Positions 36,714 to 45,373 of a stretch of 64,000 nt of DNA are shown one piece after another (the stretch's first letter is position 1; the number at the start of each line of letters is the position of its first letter). Both the position numbers and the translations under genes were made by a program. Origin of the DNA: JACKII01 sp965222315 (GTDB lineage Bacteria; Pseudomonadota; Alphaproteobacteria; Bin95); NCBI GenBank assembly GCA_965222315.1, contig OZ244951.1, positions 620,001 to 684,000 of the forward strand. The letters are read 5' to 3'. The notes beneath the pieces were generated by a model, which did not search any database, was not told the origin of the DNA, and saw only the letters and a program-made list of their open reading frames with translations.

Positions 36714-37622
36714 CTAGACGCCGTAAGCGTTGAACACTTCCTGCACCGCCTTCAACTGGTTGCCCGCAGCGCTGGATGGTACCAGGATAGGCGTCTTGAC
36801 GCCGGTGTCGTACCAGGCATCGACCTGGTCCCGCACCTGGGATGCAGTGCCGAACATGGTGGTTTCGGACAGCCAGCGGTCGGTGAGGAAGTGGGGGATC
36901 TTCTCCGGCTCCTTGTCCGCGATGGCTTTCCCGACGCCCATCATTTCTTCCTCGAAGCCCACAGACTTCCAGTAGTTGCGGTAGTTCGGCAGTTGCGCAT
37001 AGCGCCAGAGCGTCTTGCGGTGCACGGCCTTCGCCGCCTCCACATCGTCGGAGATGCAGGTGGGCGTCATACAGCCGATATACCAGTTCGGATCGGTCTG
37101 GCATGCCGCCGGCAGGTGGGCGATGGACTGCTTGGCGGCGGAACGCACGGCGTTGGCGAACACTAGCCCGTCGCCGACCTCACCCGCCAGTTGGATCATC
37201 TTGGGCCGCATTCCGGCCAGCACCACCGGCGCCAGGTCGCCATAGCCTTCCACCGCCTTGTACTTGGTGATGAAGTCGCGGATATCGCCCAAGGGTTTGC
37301 CCGGAACGACGCCCATGCGTTGCAGGCTCGGCCCGTGGCTGATGCCGATGCCGAGGGTGAAACGTCCGCCCGACATTTCATGCATGAACGCGGCGCTCAT
37401 GGCGAAGTCGTCGACGGTGCGGGAGTAGATCGGCGCGATGGAAATGCCGAACGGCATGCTCTTGGTTGTAACGGACAGCGCCTCGCAGAAGGCCATGCCG
37501 CCGAGGGTCGAGGGCGTGTAGAGCCCGGCAAAGCCCTTCTTCTCGATTTCCTGGGCGAGTTCGAGCACCTGCGCGCGGCGGCGCGGTACGGCGGTGACGG
37601 CGAGGGCAGGGAGCTTGGCCAT
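36714..37622 (-). CDS. LLM-class flavin/F420-type oxidoreductase
   Basis: A 302-residue luciferase-like monooxygenase fold protein. KKGFAGLYTPSTLGG, GRFTLGIGISHGPS (about 85-98), APVVLAGMRPKMIQLAGEVGDG and the C-terminal LPNYRNYWKSVGFEEEM are typical. The cofactor may be FMN or F420; alphaproteobacterial members usually use FMN. It is a member of the MaoC-SDR-LLM same-strand set, with an undefined substrate. Confidence 0.84.
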   Translation of the reverse strand: MAKLPALAVTAVPRRRAQVLELAQEIEKKGFAGLYTPSTLGGMAFCEALSVTTKSMPFGISIAPIYSRTVDDFAMSAAFMHEMSGGRFTLGIGISHGPSLQRMGVVPGKPLGDIRDFITKYKAVEGYGDLAPVVLAGMRPKMIQLAGEVGDGLVFANAVRSAAKQSIAHLPAACQTDPNWYIGCMTPTCISDDVEAAKAVHRKTLWRYAQLPNYRNYWKSVGFEEEMMGVGKAIADKEPEKIPHFLTDRWLSETTMFGTASQVRDQVDAWYDTGVKTPILVPSSAAGNQLKAVQEVFNAYGV

Positions 37623-37720
37623 GGGGCGTTCCTTCGGGAATATGGGTTCGTTGCCGCCATGTTAACCGCCGGGAGGAGACTTGGGAAAGGCCCGGTTGCG
37701 TGGGGAGCTTGATTTTAACC

Positions 37721-38137
37721 TTAGCTAGCGGGCGGTACGAGCCGGAACAGCAGCATGCCTGCCACCATCGCCGCCACAAACACGTAGACGCCGGCAAGCC
37801 CGGTCGCGAGCCCGGCGATGGCCGGGCCGGGGCAGAAGCCGCCAAGGCCCCACCCCAGGCCGAACAGTGCGGCGCCGCCCAGCAGGCGGCTATCAATATC
37901 GGTACGTGTCGGCAAATGGAGCTTGCCGCCGATAAGCGGGACTCCCCGCCGCCGCAACAGCAGAAAACCCGGCGCGGAGACCAATAGCGCGCCGCCCATG
38001 ACAAACGCGAGGGTTGGATCCCAGTTGCCGGCAATGTCCAGGAATCCCAGCACCTTGGCCGGGTTCATCATGCCGGATATTGCGAGGCCGATGCCGAAAA
38101 TTGTGCCTGCAATCAGGCTGGTCAGGACTACAAGCAT
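37721..38137 (-). CDS. YeeE/YedE-family membrane protein, second half-transporter
   Basis: A 138-residue membrane protein with four hydrophobic segments and repeated GxGW-type residues (LFGLGWGLGGFCPGPAIAGL, about 93-112). The Cys in FCPGPA is the conserved thiosulfate-relay type Cys. It is the DUF6691-like partner in YeeE/YedE (PmpB) pairs involved in sulfur compound uptake. It starts four bases after the preceding YeeE gene ends. Confidence 0.85.
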   Translation of the reverse strand: MLVVLTSLIAGTIFGIGLAISGMMNPAKVLGFLDIAGNWDPTLAFVMGGALLVSAPGFLLLRRRGVPLIGGKLHLPTRTDIDSRLLGGAALFGLGWGLGGFCPGPAIAGLATGLAGVYVFVAAMVAGMLLFRLVPPAS

Positions 38138-38141
38138 CGCC

Positions 38142-38567
38142 TCAACCTCCCGCCAGGTGGCGCACGGCGAAGACGGCGGCGGCCGCCACGGACATAAACA
38201 CAGCCGTTGCCGCCATAGACCGCCGCGAACCCCTTGCTAAACCGCAGACGCCGTGTCCGCTGGTGCAGCCGCTGCCCAGGCGGGTGCCGAACCCGACAAG
38301 GAGTCCGGCAATGGCGAGCATGGGCCAGCCGGTCTCAATCACCGGCAGCGGCATGGTGCCGGTTACCAGCGCGACGACGACCGGGCCGGCGACCAGTCCA
38401 GCAACAAAGGCCGCCCGCCAGGGCAAATCAGACGCCGCACCGCCCAGCATGCTGCCCAATACGCCACTGATGCCTGCGATTCGGCCGTTCAGTGCGAGGA
38501 ACAGAACAGCAGCCAGTCCGATCAGCATCCCGCCGACTAGCCCGCTTACTGGGGTAAAATTTTCCAT
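38142..38567 (-). CDS. YeeE/YedE-family membrane protein, first half-transporter
   Basis: A 141-residue membrane protein with four hydrophobic segments. GFGTRLGSGCTSGHGVCGLARGSRRS (about residues 93-118, motif GCTSGHGVCG) is the family signature, with Cys residues thought to carry sulfur. Two adjacent half-size proteins make one transporter (PmpA-PmpB type) in Xylella and other bacteria, usually with sulfide or persulfide-handling genes. None of the latter is seen beside it. Confidence 0.87.
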   Translation of the reverse strand: MENFTPVSGLVGGMLIGLAAVLFLALNGRIAGISGVLGSMLGGAASDLPWRAAFVAGLVAGPVVVALVTGTMPLPVIETGWPMLAIAGLLVGFGTRLGSGCTSGHGVCGLARGSRRSMAATAVFMSVAAAAVFAVRHLAGG

Positions 38568-38581
38568 GGACTCAGACCTTG

Positions 38582-38635
38582 TTCGATTGCATTGGCCTGA
38601 ATGCTATTATTAAAATCGAATTAGAGAATGTGAAA
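38582..38635 (-). promoter_or_regulatory. Candidate sigma70-type promoter and 7-bp inverted repeat upstream of the yeeE pair
   Basis: On the minus strand TTCACA is followed after 17 bases by AATAAT, a fair -35/-10 pair. TTCGATT at 38582-38588 and AATCGAA at 38614-38620 form a perfect inverted repeat that overlaps this promoter. It could bind a repressor. No regulator gene is adjacent, and the call is by eye. Confidence 0.3.
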
Positions 38636-38664
38636 GGTTGCCGCGTATAACGAAACTTTGCCGG

Positions 38665-39075
38665 CTACCGCGCGAAACTGCTGCGGAGTTGGGCTGCCCA
38701 GCGGCCGTCAATGCAAGTGATCACCCAGATCGAGCGGTAGGTGCCCAGTTCGGAGCCATCGGTGCGGAAGCGGGTGAATTCCATGTCGAGATGGACCTTC
38801 TCCGCCTCCGCATGGATGACGTTCTGCCGGTTCCACTGGCTGCGGCCCCAGCCCTCGCCAGCACGCGCGTAGAAGTCATCCAAGTAGGTGTCGGGCGTCT
38901 CCCAAACTTTGAACGCACTCCCAGCGAGCCGGTAATGCGGGAAGTGCAACGTCTTCGCTATGGCGTCCGGATCACGCGCATTTAGCGCCGCCATGTGCGC
39001 ATCGACCACGCCGATGGCGTTCTGAATAGCCGCCTGAATCTCGGCGGGCAGGTCGAGGTGGGTGCCGATAGTCAT
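38665..39075 (-). CDS. SnoaL/NTF2-like protein
   Basis: A 136-residue alpha-beta barrel candidate. The helical N-terminal half has VVDAHMAALNARDPDAIAKTL and LHFPHYRLAG; the second half has strands such as WRSQWN-like and TYRSIWVITCIDGRWAAQLRSSF. This pattern matches NTF2-like proteins that bind or isomerise small molecules. It is directly upstream of the yeeE pair on the same strand, 97 bases away. Its substrate is unknown. Confidence 0.73.
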   Translation of the reverse strand: MTIGTHLDLPAEIQAAIQNAIGVVDAHMAALNARDPDAIAKTLHFPHYRLAGSAFKVWETPDTYLDDFYARAGEGWGRSQWNRQNVIHAEAEKVHLDMEFTRFRTDGSELGTYRSIWVITCIDGRWAAQLRSSFAR

Positions 39076-39104
39076 GGATGAAACTCCATCTTCCTCAGCT
39101 TCAT

Positions 39105-39950
39105 CTAAAGATCAGACATCTGAGTTCGCGCTTTTAAAACAACAATTTTTTTCACCCTTCCGTCTGGGGCGACAATTTTGTTGAATTTAATAGCGACCTC
39201 TGATTTATTGTGACTAAAATTTCTCAATGCATAATTTCTGTGACTTTCCAAAATTGCCTGTAGAGTTAATGGATCTCGATCATTTTCCAGATAAAATGGG
39301 ATCGTTTTTCCAGTTTCATAATCAAAAACTCGCCCATTTTTTGAGTTGGAGTTATACCCTCCAACACTAAAATATTTCTCATCGACAGAATCGATCCTGA
39401 TCGAAGTATTCACATATTCCTTGGACGCCGCGTCCATACTTACTATGTTATTGTCTCCATTGATAATGACCACGTTGCGCGCGCCAGCACCAATAGGTTG
39501 ATGAACTTCACGCAAAGCGGGCTCTATTCCATCTACTAGAGCTTGAACATCACCAGAGTTTAGACTCCCATCGTCTTCAAGCGAACCAATCCTAGACTCT
39601 CCAGGCTTTCCAATTGCTCTATTAAAAATTGTTTTCAGCCAAGGGGTCAGTAAATTTCCGGCTATACTTACTGGGAGGCCCAACGCTAAAGCCATAACTT
39701 CTGGCTGGTAAACCACTTCAAATAAAGTCTCAAAACTGCCCGGTTTAGTGGCAAGGAAATTAAGTTGAAACGAATCATGGGAAAACTTTCGCTTTCGGAC
39801 TTTACCCTCGTGAAGGTAATTCACAGCAATAGTTAAAGCTCTAGCATTTCCATAAAGACTCTGCGCCGCCTCGTAGGCTGGTAAAAAATGATCATCGGCG
39901 TCCTCGCCTGTGAATTTGATTGTCAGTGGCAGCTTCACAGCATCGGACAT
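39105..39950 (-). CDS. Uncharacterised AT-rich protein, 281 aa (DUF7946-like)
   Basis: A 281-residue soluble protein in DNA clearly more AT-rich than all its neighbours, with codons such as ATA, AAT and TTT. The N-terminal half has FTGEDADDHFLPAYEAAQ, SLYGNARALTIAVNYLHEGKVRKR and ATKPGSFETLFEV, which I associate from memory with a family of uncharacterised proteins (DUF7946). A hydrophobic hairpin lies at about 88-110. The C-terminal quarter is beta-rich. ATG 39950 follows GGGAAAA. Composition suggests recent transfer. No catalytic motif is seen. Confidence 0.68.
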   Translation of the reverse strand: MSDAVKLPLTIKFTGEDADDHFLPAYEAAQSLYGNARALTIAVNYLHEGKVRKRKFSHDSFQLNFLATKPGSFETLFEVVYQPEVMALALGLPVSIAGNLLTPWLKTIFNRAIGKPGESRIGSLEDDGSLNSGDVQALVDGIEPALREVHQPIGAGARNVVIINGDNNIVSMDAASKEYVNTSIRIDSVDEKYFSVGGYNSNSKNGRVFDYETGKTIPFYLENDRDPLTLQAILESHRNYALRNFSHNKSEVAIKFNKIVAPDGRVKKIVVLKARTQMSDL

Positions 39951-40089
39951 TTGATTTTCCCAGTTTTTTGTTCAATGGCTCATGAATTCGTAATGGCTAC
40001 GCCTAACGTACCCAAATAGTAGGCCCTACAGTTAAGTCAAGAGTCCCTCCAACCAGCATTGCTACTCGTCACCGAACTACCAGTTCTCC

Positions 40090-43000
40090 TCACCACGTAT
40101 CCACCCAGCTATGCTTCTTGCCGTCCCGCGGCTTTGGCGGCGGGCTGGCGCGGAGGCCCGCCAAAATCCAGTCACGCGTGTCCGCCGGGTCGATGACGTT
40201 GTCGATCTCGAAATTGGTGGCCGCGGTCAGAGCCTTGCCCTGCTCATACATGGCGGCGACCTTTTCCTCATAGACGCGCAGGCGCTCCTCGGGGTCTTCG
40301 ATGGCGGCGAGTTCGTTCCGGTAGCCGAGCTTCACCGCGCCCTCCAGCCCCATGCCGCCGAATTCCGCCGTTGGCCAGGCGATGGAAAACAGCGGTGCGT
40401 GATAACTGCCCGCCGCCATGCCCTGCGCGCCAAGGCCATAGCCCTTGCGGAGCGTGATGGAGAAGTACGGCACCGTCATGTTCGCGCCAATTACGAACAC
40501 CCGGCAGCAATGGCGCACCAGCGCCGTCTTCTCATACTCCGGCCCCACCATGTTGCCGGGCGTGTCGATCAGGGAGACCAGGGGAATGTCGAAGGCATCG
40601 CATAGCTGCATGAAGCGCGCTGCCTTGTCCGCTGCCGGGGAATCGATGGCCCCACCCAGATGCTTCGGATTGTTGGCGATAATGCCCACGGGCCGCCCCT
40701 CGATCCGGGCAAAGCTCGTAATCATGCCAAGGCCGAAATCCTTGCGGATTTCGAGCACGGAATCCGTGTCGGCAATCGTCTCGATCACGGCCCGGATGTC
40801 ATAGACCCGCAGGCGGTTCTCCGGGACGGCCCGGCGCAGCCAGCGCTGATCGGCACTCTCCCACTCGTCCAGCGGCCCCTGGAAATAGCTGAGATATTTC
40901 TTTGCAACGGCGACCGCTTCTTCTTCATCCTCAACGGCAATATCCACTACGCCGGAGGCTTTCTGAACGCTCATCGGGCCGACTTCCTCGGGCGTGTATA
41001 CGCCCAGCCCGCCGCCCTCGATCATTGCCGGGCCGCCCATGCCGATGTTCGAGTCCTTAGTGGCGATCACAACATCGCAGCAACCGAGCAACACGGCGTT
41101 GCCGGCAAAGCAGCGGCCCGTCGTGATGCCCACCATCGGCACCAAACCGGAGAGCCGGGCGAACAGCTTGAAAGCTGGAATATGCAAGTCCGCGGAGAAG
41201 ATCTTGTCCGTATCGCCGGGCCGGCCGCCGCCGCCTTCCGTAAAGATCACCAGGGGCAGGCGCATGTCCGCAGTCAACTCGAACATGCGGTCCTTCTTGT
41301 GGTGATTGTTGAAACCCTGGGTGCCCGCCAAAACGGTATAGTCGTAGGACATTACCATGGCCCGCGCGTGTTCGTCATCGAACAGGTCGCCATTCACCCG
41401 CGCCAGACCGGCGATCAGGCCGTCGGCGGGCGTACGGTCGATCAGTTCCTCCATGCTGGCGCGGGCCTGCCGTGCCGCAACCTGGAACGCACCATACTCG
41501 TGGAAGCTGCCTTCATCGACCAGATCAGCGATATTCTCCCTCGCCGTCCGGTGATTGGTTTTACGGCGGCGGGCGACCGCATCCGGGCGGTTTTCGTCTA
41601 ATGTTTTGGCCCGGCGGGCCTCGACTTCGGCGAGGTCCGGACGGATATGGTCGAGGTCGATGTCTTCCTCGTCAGCCATGCGGCCCGTGTCGATATCGGC
41701 CGGTTCGACAAAGGCAAGTGCGTATTCCTCGAACACCGTGTCACCTGGCTCCACTGCGATTTGCCGGAGAATGCCGCTGGCCGGGGCTGCGATCACATGC
41801 TCCATCTTCATGGCTTCCATGATGAGCAATTGCTCGCCCGCAATCACGGTGTCGCCCACGTCCTTCGCGAGCGAGACGATGGTGCCCTGCATTGGCGCGC
41901 GGACGGTTTCGAGGCCATCGATATCGTCATTGCCCGTGCCTGCTCCCGTTTGTCCCGCGCCTGCTTCCGGTTTTTTTTCCCGCCCGTGCAAGAGGACGGC
42001 CAGCGGATCGCCGGCATCGACCTTTGCACCGGCGGTGGCAGGGCGTTTGCCGTTGTTGGCCGCCTCAAAGTGGAGCGGATTGGCGGGCTCGACAGCCAGT
42101 AAGTCACCGATATTTTCCTCGATGAACCGAGTGTAAGCAGCGCCACTCTGTACGGTTTCATGCGCCAGGACGGCTTGCAGGAACGGAAGGTTCGTTGCGG
42201 CGCCGCCGATCCGGAAACGGCGGAGCGCCCGCTCGGCGCGCGCCAGCGCCTCCGCATATCCGCCCGCATGGACGATGACTTTCGCCAGCAGTGAGTCGAA
42301 TCGCGGGTTGGTGCGGTAGCCAGTATAGCCATAGTGGTCCACCCGCACGCCCCTGCCGGTCGGCGGATCGTAGGCGGAGAGCATGCCGCCTGCGGGTCTT
42401 GCCGAGCCATCGGGTTGCATGGTCTCCAGATTGACCCGCGCTTGAATGGCACAGCCCTGCGGCTCCGGCGTTTCGTCTTTGCCGGGAAGAACGGCTGCAA
42501 GTGTCTTGCCGGTTGCGACCTCCAGCTGGAGCTGAACGAGGTCCAGACCCGTCACGGCTTCCGTCACCGTGTGCTCCACCTGGAGGCGAGCATTGCATTC
42601 CAGGAAGGCGATGGTCGTGTCTGCGCCGCGGTCGTCGCCATCGACCAGGAACTCGAACGTGCCGACGCCCTTGTATTTGGCAGCCTCCGCCAGATCGCAG
42701 GCGGCCTTGTGCAGGCGAGCCTGAACGGCGGGATGGAGGTTGGGCGCAGGGGCGATTTCCAATATCTTTTGATGCTGCCGCTGGACCGAGCAATCCCGCT
42801 CTCCCAATGCGATCACCGCGCCGCTGCCATCGCCCAGCACCTGTACCTCGATATGGCGGGCATGGGGCAGGTATTGCTCGATGAACACGTCGGAGCGCCC
42901 AAACGCGGTGCGGGCTTCCGACTGGCTGCGCTCGAAGGCTTCCACCAGGTCTTCCTCGTTGTGGACCACGCGCATGCCGCGCCCGCCACCGCCGGCAACC

Positions 43001-43473
43001 GCCTTCAGCATGGCCGACGTGCCTGATTCCAGTCCTGCGAAGAAAGACTGCGCCACCTCCAGCAAGGTCGGGCCGTCGGTACCCGGCAGCAGCGGCACGC
43101 CGATCTCTGCCGCCAGCCGCCGGGCCTCAACCTTGTCGCCGAACAGGTCGAGGCTCTCCGGCGAGGGGCCGACGAAGGTCAAACCGGCTTCGGCACAGGC
43201 GCGGGCGAAGTCGCCATTCTCTGCGAGGAAGCCGTAACCCGGATGCACGGCATCGGCGCCGGCCGCCTTTGCCGCTGCCACAACGCCTGCAATGTCCAGG
43301 TACGCCGCAGGACCGCTGCCGATCAGCTTCACCGCCTGATTGCAAACCTGGGTATGCAGGCTCTGGGCATCGTCCTCGCTGAAAGCGGCAACCGTCTCCA
43401 GCCCCATGTCGGCGGCGGTCTGGGCGATGCGGATGGCAATCTCGCCGCGGTTGGCAATAAACAGGCGTTTCAT
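40090..43473 (-). CDS. Single-chain acyl-CoA carboxylase (BC-BCCP-CT fusion, LCC type)
   Basis: A 1127-residue protein with all parts of a biotin carboxylase. The N-terminal biotin carboxylase (1-450) has ANRGEIAIRI, GYGFLAEN, the Gly-rich ATP loop AGGGGRGMRVV (160-170) and LECNARLQVEHTVTEAVTGLDL. The biotinyl domain has Lys556 in EAMKMEHV. The carboxyltransferase (about 635-1127) has TGGxx-like EGGGGRPGDT, GGPAMIEGGGLG and the C-terminal half with LIDTPGNMVGPEYE and GMGLEGAVKLGYR. This domain order matches single-chain long-chain acyl-CoA carboxylases known from mycobacteria and Rhodopseudomonas. Substrate chain length is not readable. Confidence 0.92.
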   Translation of the reverse strand: MKRLFIANRGEIAIRIAQTAADMGLETVAAFSEDDAQSLHTQVCNQAVKLIGSGPAAYLDIAGVVAAAKAAGADAVHPGYGFLAENGDFARACAEAGLTFVGPSPESLDLFGDKVEARRLAAEIGVPLLPGTDGPTLLEVAQSFFAGLESGTSAMLKAVAGGGGRGMRVVHNEEDLVEAFERSQSEARTAFGRSDVFIEQYLPHARHIEVQVLGDGSGAVIALGERDCSVQRQHQKILEIAPAPNLHPAVQARLHKAACDLAEAAKYKGVGTFEFLVDGDDRGADTTIAFLECNARLQVEHTVTEAVTGLDLVQLQLEVATGKTLAAVLPGKDETPEPQGCAIQARVNLETMQPDGSARPAGGMLSAYDPPTGRGVRVDHYGYTGYRTNPRFDSLLAKVIVHAGGYAEALARAERALRRFRIGGAATNLPFLQAVLAHETVQSGAAYTRFIEENIGDLLAVEPANPLHFEAANNGKRPATAGAKVDAGDPLAVLLHGREKKPEAGAGQTGAGTGNDDIDGLETVRAPMQGTIVSLAKDVGDTVIAGEQLLIMEAMKMEHVIAAPASGILRQIAVEPGDTVFEEYALAFVEPADIDTGRMADEEDIDLDHIRPDLAEVEARRAKTLDENRPDAVARRRKTNHRTARENIADLVDEGSFHEYGAFQVAARQARASMEELIDRTPADGLIAGLARVNGDLFDDEHARAMVMSYDYTVLAGTQGFNNHHKKDRMFELTADMRLPLVIFTEGGGGRPGDTDKIFSADLHIPAFKLFARLSGLVPMVGITTGRCFAGNAVLLGCCDVVIATKDSNIGMGGPAMIEGGGLGVYTPEEVGPMSVQKASGVVDIAVEDEEEAVAVAKKYLSYFQGPLDEWESADQRWLRRAVPENRLRVYDIRAVIETIADTDSVLEIRKDFGLGMITSFARIEGRPVGIIANNPKHLGGAIDSPAADKAARFMQLCDAFDIPLVSLIDTPGNMVGPEYEKTALVRHCCRVFVIGANMTVPYFSITLRKGYGLGAQGMAAGSYHAPLFSIAWPTAEFGGMGLEGAVKLGYRNELAAIEDPEERLRVYEEKVAAMYEQGKALTAATNFEIDNVIDPADTRDWILAGLRASPPPKPRDGKKHSWVDTW

Positions 43474-43617
43474 GGCGTTCTCTTGGGCTTGTCGGAACTT
43501 GTGACTAAGCGCAGCTTAGACACGCCGGGCAGGAACCGCGAGGGGGCTTGCTTCCACGTTGCCCCTTGCCCGCCGCCACCGTAGGCTTTCGCTAACCGCA
43601 GAATAAGGAAAAGCCCG

Positions 43618-45309
43618 ATGTCCCAGAACTGGCGCGAGCGCGCGAACGTCACCTTCGATTGCGAGAAGCAGTCTGCCAAAGGCTCCCGCGGCATGGTGAC
43701 AGCGAACAATCCCCTCGGCGCGATGGCCGGGGCGGAGATGCTGGCGGCGGGCGGCAACGCCGTCGATGCCGCGGTCGCAACCCTGTTCACGCTGACGGTG
43801 GTCGAGCCAATGATGGTTGGCTTTTCCGGTGGCGGCATCTTCCACATCCGCACGCCGGACGGCGAGCACGTCATCATCGACAACCAGTCCAAGGCTCCCT
43901 TGGCCGCGACGCCGGACATGTTCGAGCCCGTGGCCGACACGCCCGACCGCCGGCTGGAAACGGTGGGCCGCAAAAACACCGCTGGGCCGCTCGCCATGGC
44001 GACGCCGGGGGCCTTAAGAGGTTGGGCGGACGCGCTGAAGCGGTTCGGCACCTTCTCGCTTGCCGATGTGTTGGAGCCTGCGATCCGCCACGCGAGCCGC
44101 GGCTTTGCGGCAACCTCCTACATGGCGGAATGCACCGATGAGGTGATAGCGGATCTGGGCACCTGCCCGCACATGAGCAAGCTCTACCTGCCCGGCGGCT
44201 CGCCGATCAAAGCAGGCGCGCGCATTGTCCAGGGTGATTATGCGGAGACATTGCGTACGATCGCCAAGGAGGGCATCGGGGCGTTCTATGGCGGCGCGAT
44301 TGGGCAGGAGCTGACGGATCATATGGCCAAGGCGGGCGGCATCGTCTCCCAGGCGGACCTGGCAGACTGCGCGCCCATCGACCGGCAGGCGATCCGGGGC
44401 CAGTACCGTGGCTACGAGGTCATCGGACCGCCGCCGCCCGCCGCGAGCGGCCTGCATATCAACCAGATGCTGTCGATCCTGGAGGGGTTTGATCTTGCCA
44501 AGATGGGCTTCGGCTCGGTTGAAGCGACGCATCTGTTGCTGGAGGCACTAAAGATCGCCTTTGCCGACCGGGTAGCCTCGACCGCAGACCCGGCCTTCGT
44601 GAACGTGCCCATCAAGGAAATCCTCGACCCGTCCTATATCAAGGACCGGCGCGGCCAGATCGCCATGGACCGGACCCAGGAATGGGGCGCGGGCGTTGCG
44701 GCACACGAAAGTAACCACACCACCCACATGACCGCGGCAGACAATGACGGCTGGGTGGTGGCGACGACCCAGACCATCAACAACCTGTTCGGTGCGCGCT
44801 TCATCATTCCGGGCACGGGGATCGTTGCCAACAACTATATGAACCTGTTCGACCCGCATCCGGGCCGGGCCAACTCCATCGAGCCGGGCAAGCGCGTGAC
44901 GACGAGCATGAGCCCGATGATGGCCTGCAAGGACGGCCGCGTGCGCTATGCACTCGGATTGGTAGGCGGCCTGCGCATCTTCCCGTCCGCCATGCAGGCG
45001 CTGGTCAACCTGCTGGAGCACGGCATGAGCTTGCAGGAAGCCGTCGAGGCCCCTCGCGTCTGGACACAGGGCGAGTCGGTGGAGGTGGAGCGCGGCTACG
45101 GCGACACGGTGCGCGAGGCGCTGGGCCGAATGGGCCACGCCGTGGTGCCGTCGCCCTGCATTGGTGCGGGCATGAACGGGATCGAGATTGCCGCTGATGG
45201 AACGCTCACCGGCGCGGCCTGCTGGCGCGCGGATGGTACAGCGGTCGGCATCGGCGGCGGCTATGCGCGCGAGGGCGTGCGCTACTGGCCGGAGCGGCCA
45301 AAGATGTAA
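43618..45309 (+). CDS. Gamma-glutamyltransferase family protein, cytoplasmic, with altered substrate motif
   Basis: A 563-residue Ntn-hydrolase precursor. AAGGNAVDAAVATLFTLTVVEP at the N-terminus, and the self-cleavage/nucleophile Thr368 in NHTTHMTAADNDG, are present, as is TSMSPMM with the second substrate loop. The conserved D-x-R-E-x-AP segment (substrate Arg in E. coli) reads DNQSKAP here. There is no signal peptide, so the protein would be cytoplasmic, unlike classic periplasmic enzymes. A hydrolase or amidase for another gamma-linked or acyl compound is possible. It is divergent from the carboxylase, 144 bases away. Confidence 0.84.
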   Translation: MSQNWRERANVTFDCEKQSAKGSRGMVTANNPLGAMAGAEMLAAGGNAVDAAVATLFTLTVVEPMMVGFSGGGIFHIRTPDGEHVIIDNQSKAPLAATPDMFEPVADTPDRRLETVGRKNTAGPLAMATPGALRGWADALKRFGTFSLADVLEPAIRHASRGFAATSYMAECTDEVIADLGTCPHMSKLYLPGGSPIKAGARIVQGDYAETLRTIAKEGIGAFYGGAIGQELTDHMAKAGGIVSQADLADCAPIDRQAIRGQYRGYEVIGPPPPAASGLHINQMLSILEGFDLAKMGFGSVEATHLLLEALKIAFADRVASTADPAFVNVPIKEILDPSYIKDRRGQIAMDRTQEWGAGVAAHESNHTTHMTAADNDGWVVATTQTINNLFGARFIIPGTGIVANNYMNLFDPHPGRANSIEPGKRVTTSMSPMMACKDGRVRYALGLVGGLRIFPSAMQALVNLLEHGMSLQEAVEAPRVWTQGESVEVERGYGDTVREALGRMGHAVVPSPCIGAGMNGIEIAADGTLTGAACWRADGTAVGIGGGYAREGVRYWPERPKM

Positions 45310-45327
45310 AGGGTGTTCTAAAACAAA

Positions 45328-45357
45328 GCCCCAGACGGATGCATTGCCGTCTGGGGC
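45328..45357. terminator. Bidirectional hairpin between ggt-like and large surface-protein genes
   Basis: Eleven-base arms GCCCCAGACGG (45328-45338) and CCGTCTGGGGC (45347-45357) pair perfectly around an eight-base loop. A's flank the left side, giving a U-rich tail to minus-strand transcripts (TTTGTTTTAG); the right side is not T-rich. It lies between two convergent genes. Confidence 0.75.
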
Positions 45358-45373
45358 CTCCAGGTAGTCTGGT

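Noticed and set aside
40660..41601. Plus-strand frame of 313 codons
   Set aside because: Shadow of the single-chain carboxylase gene, with no motif or usable start.
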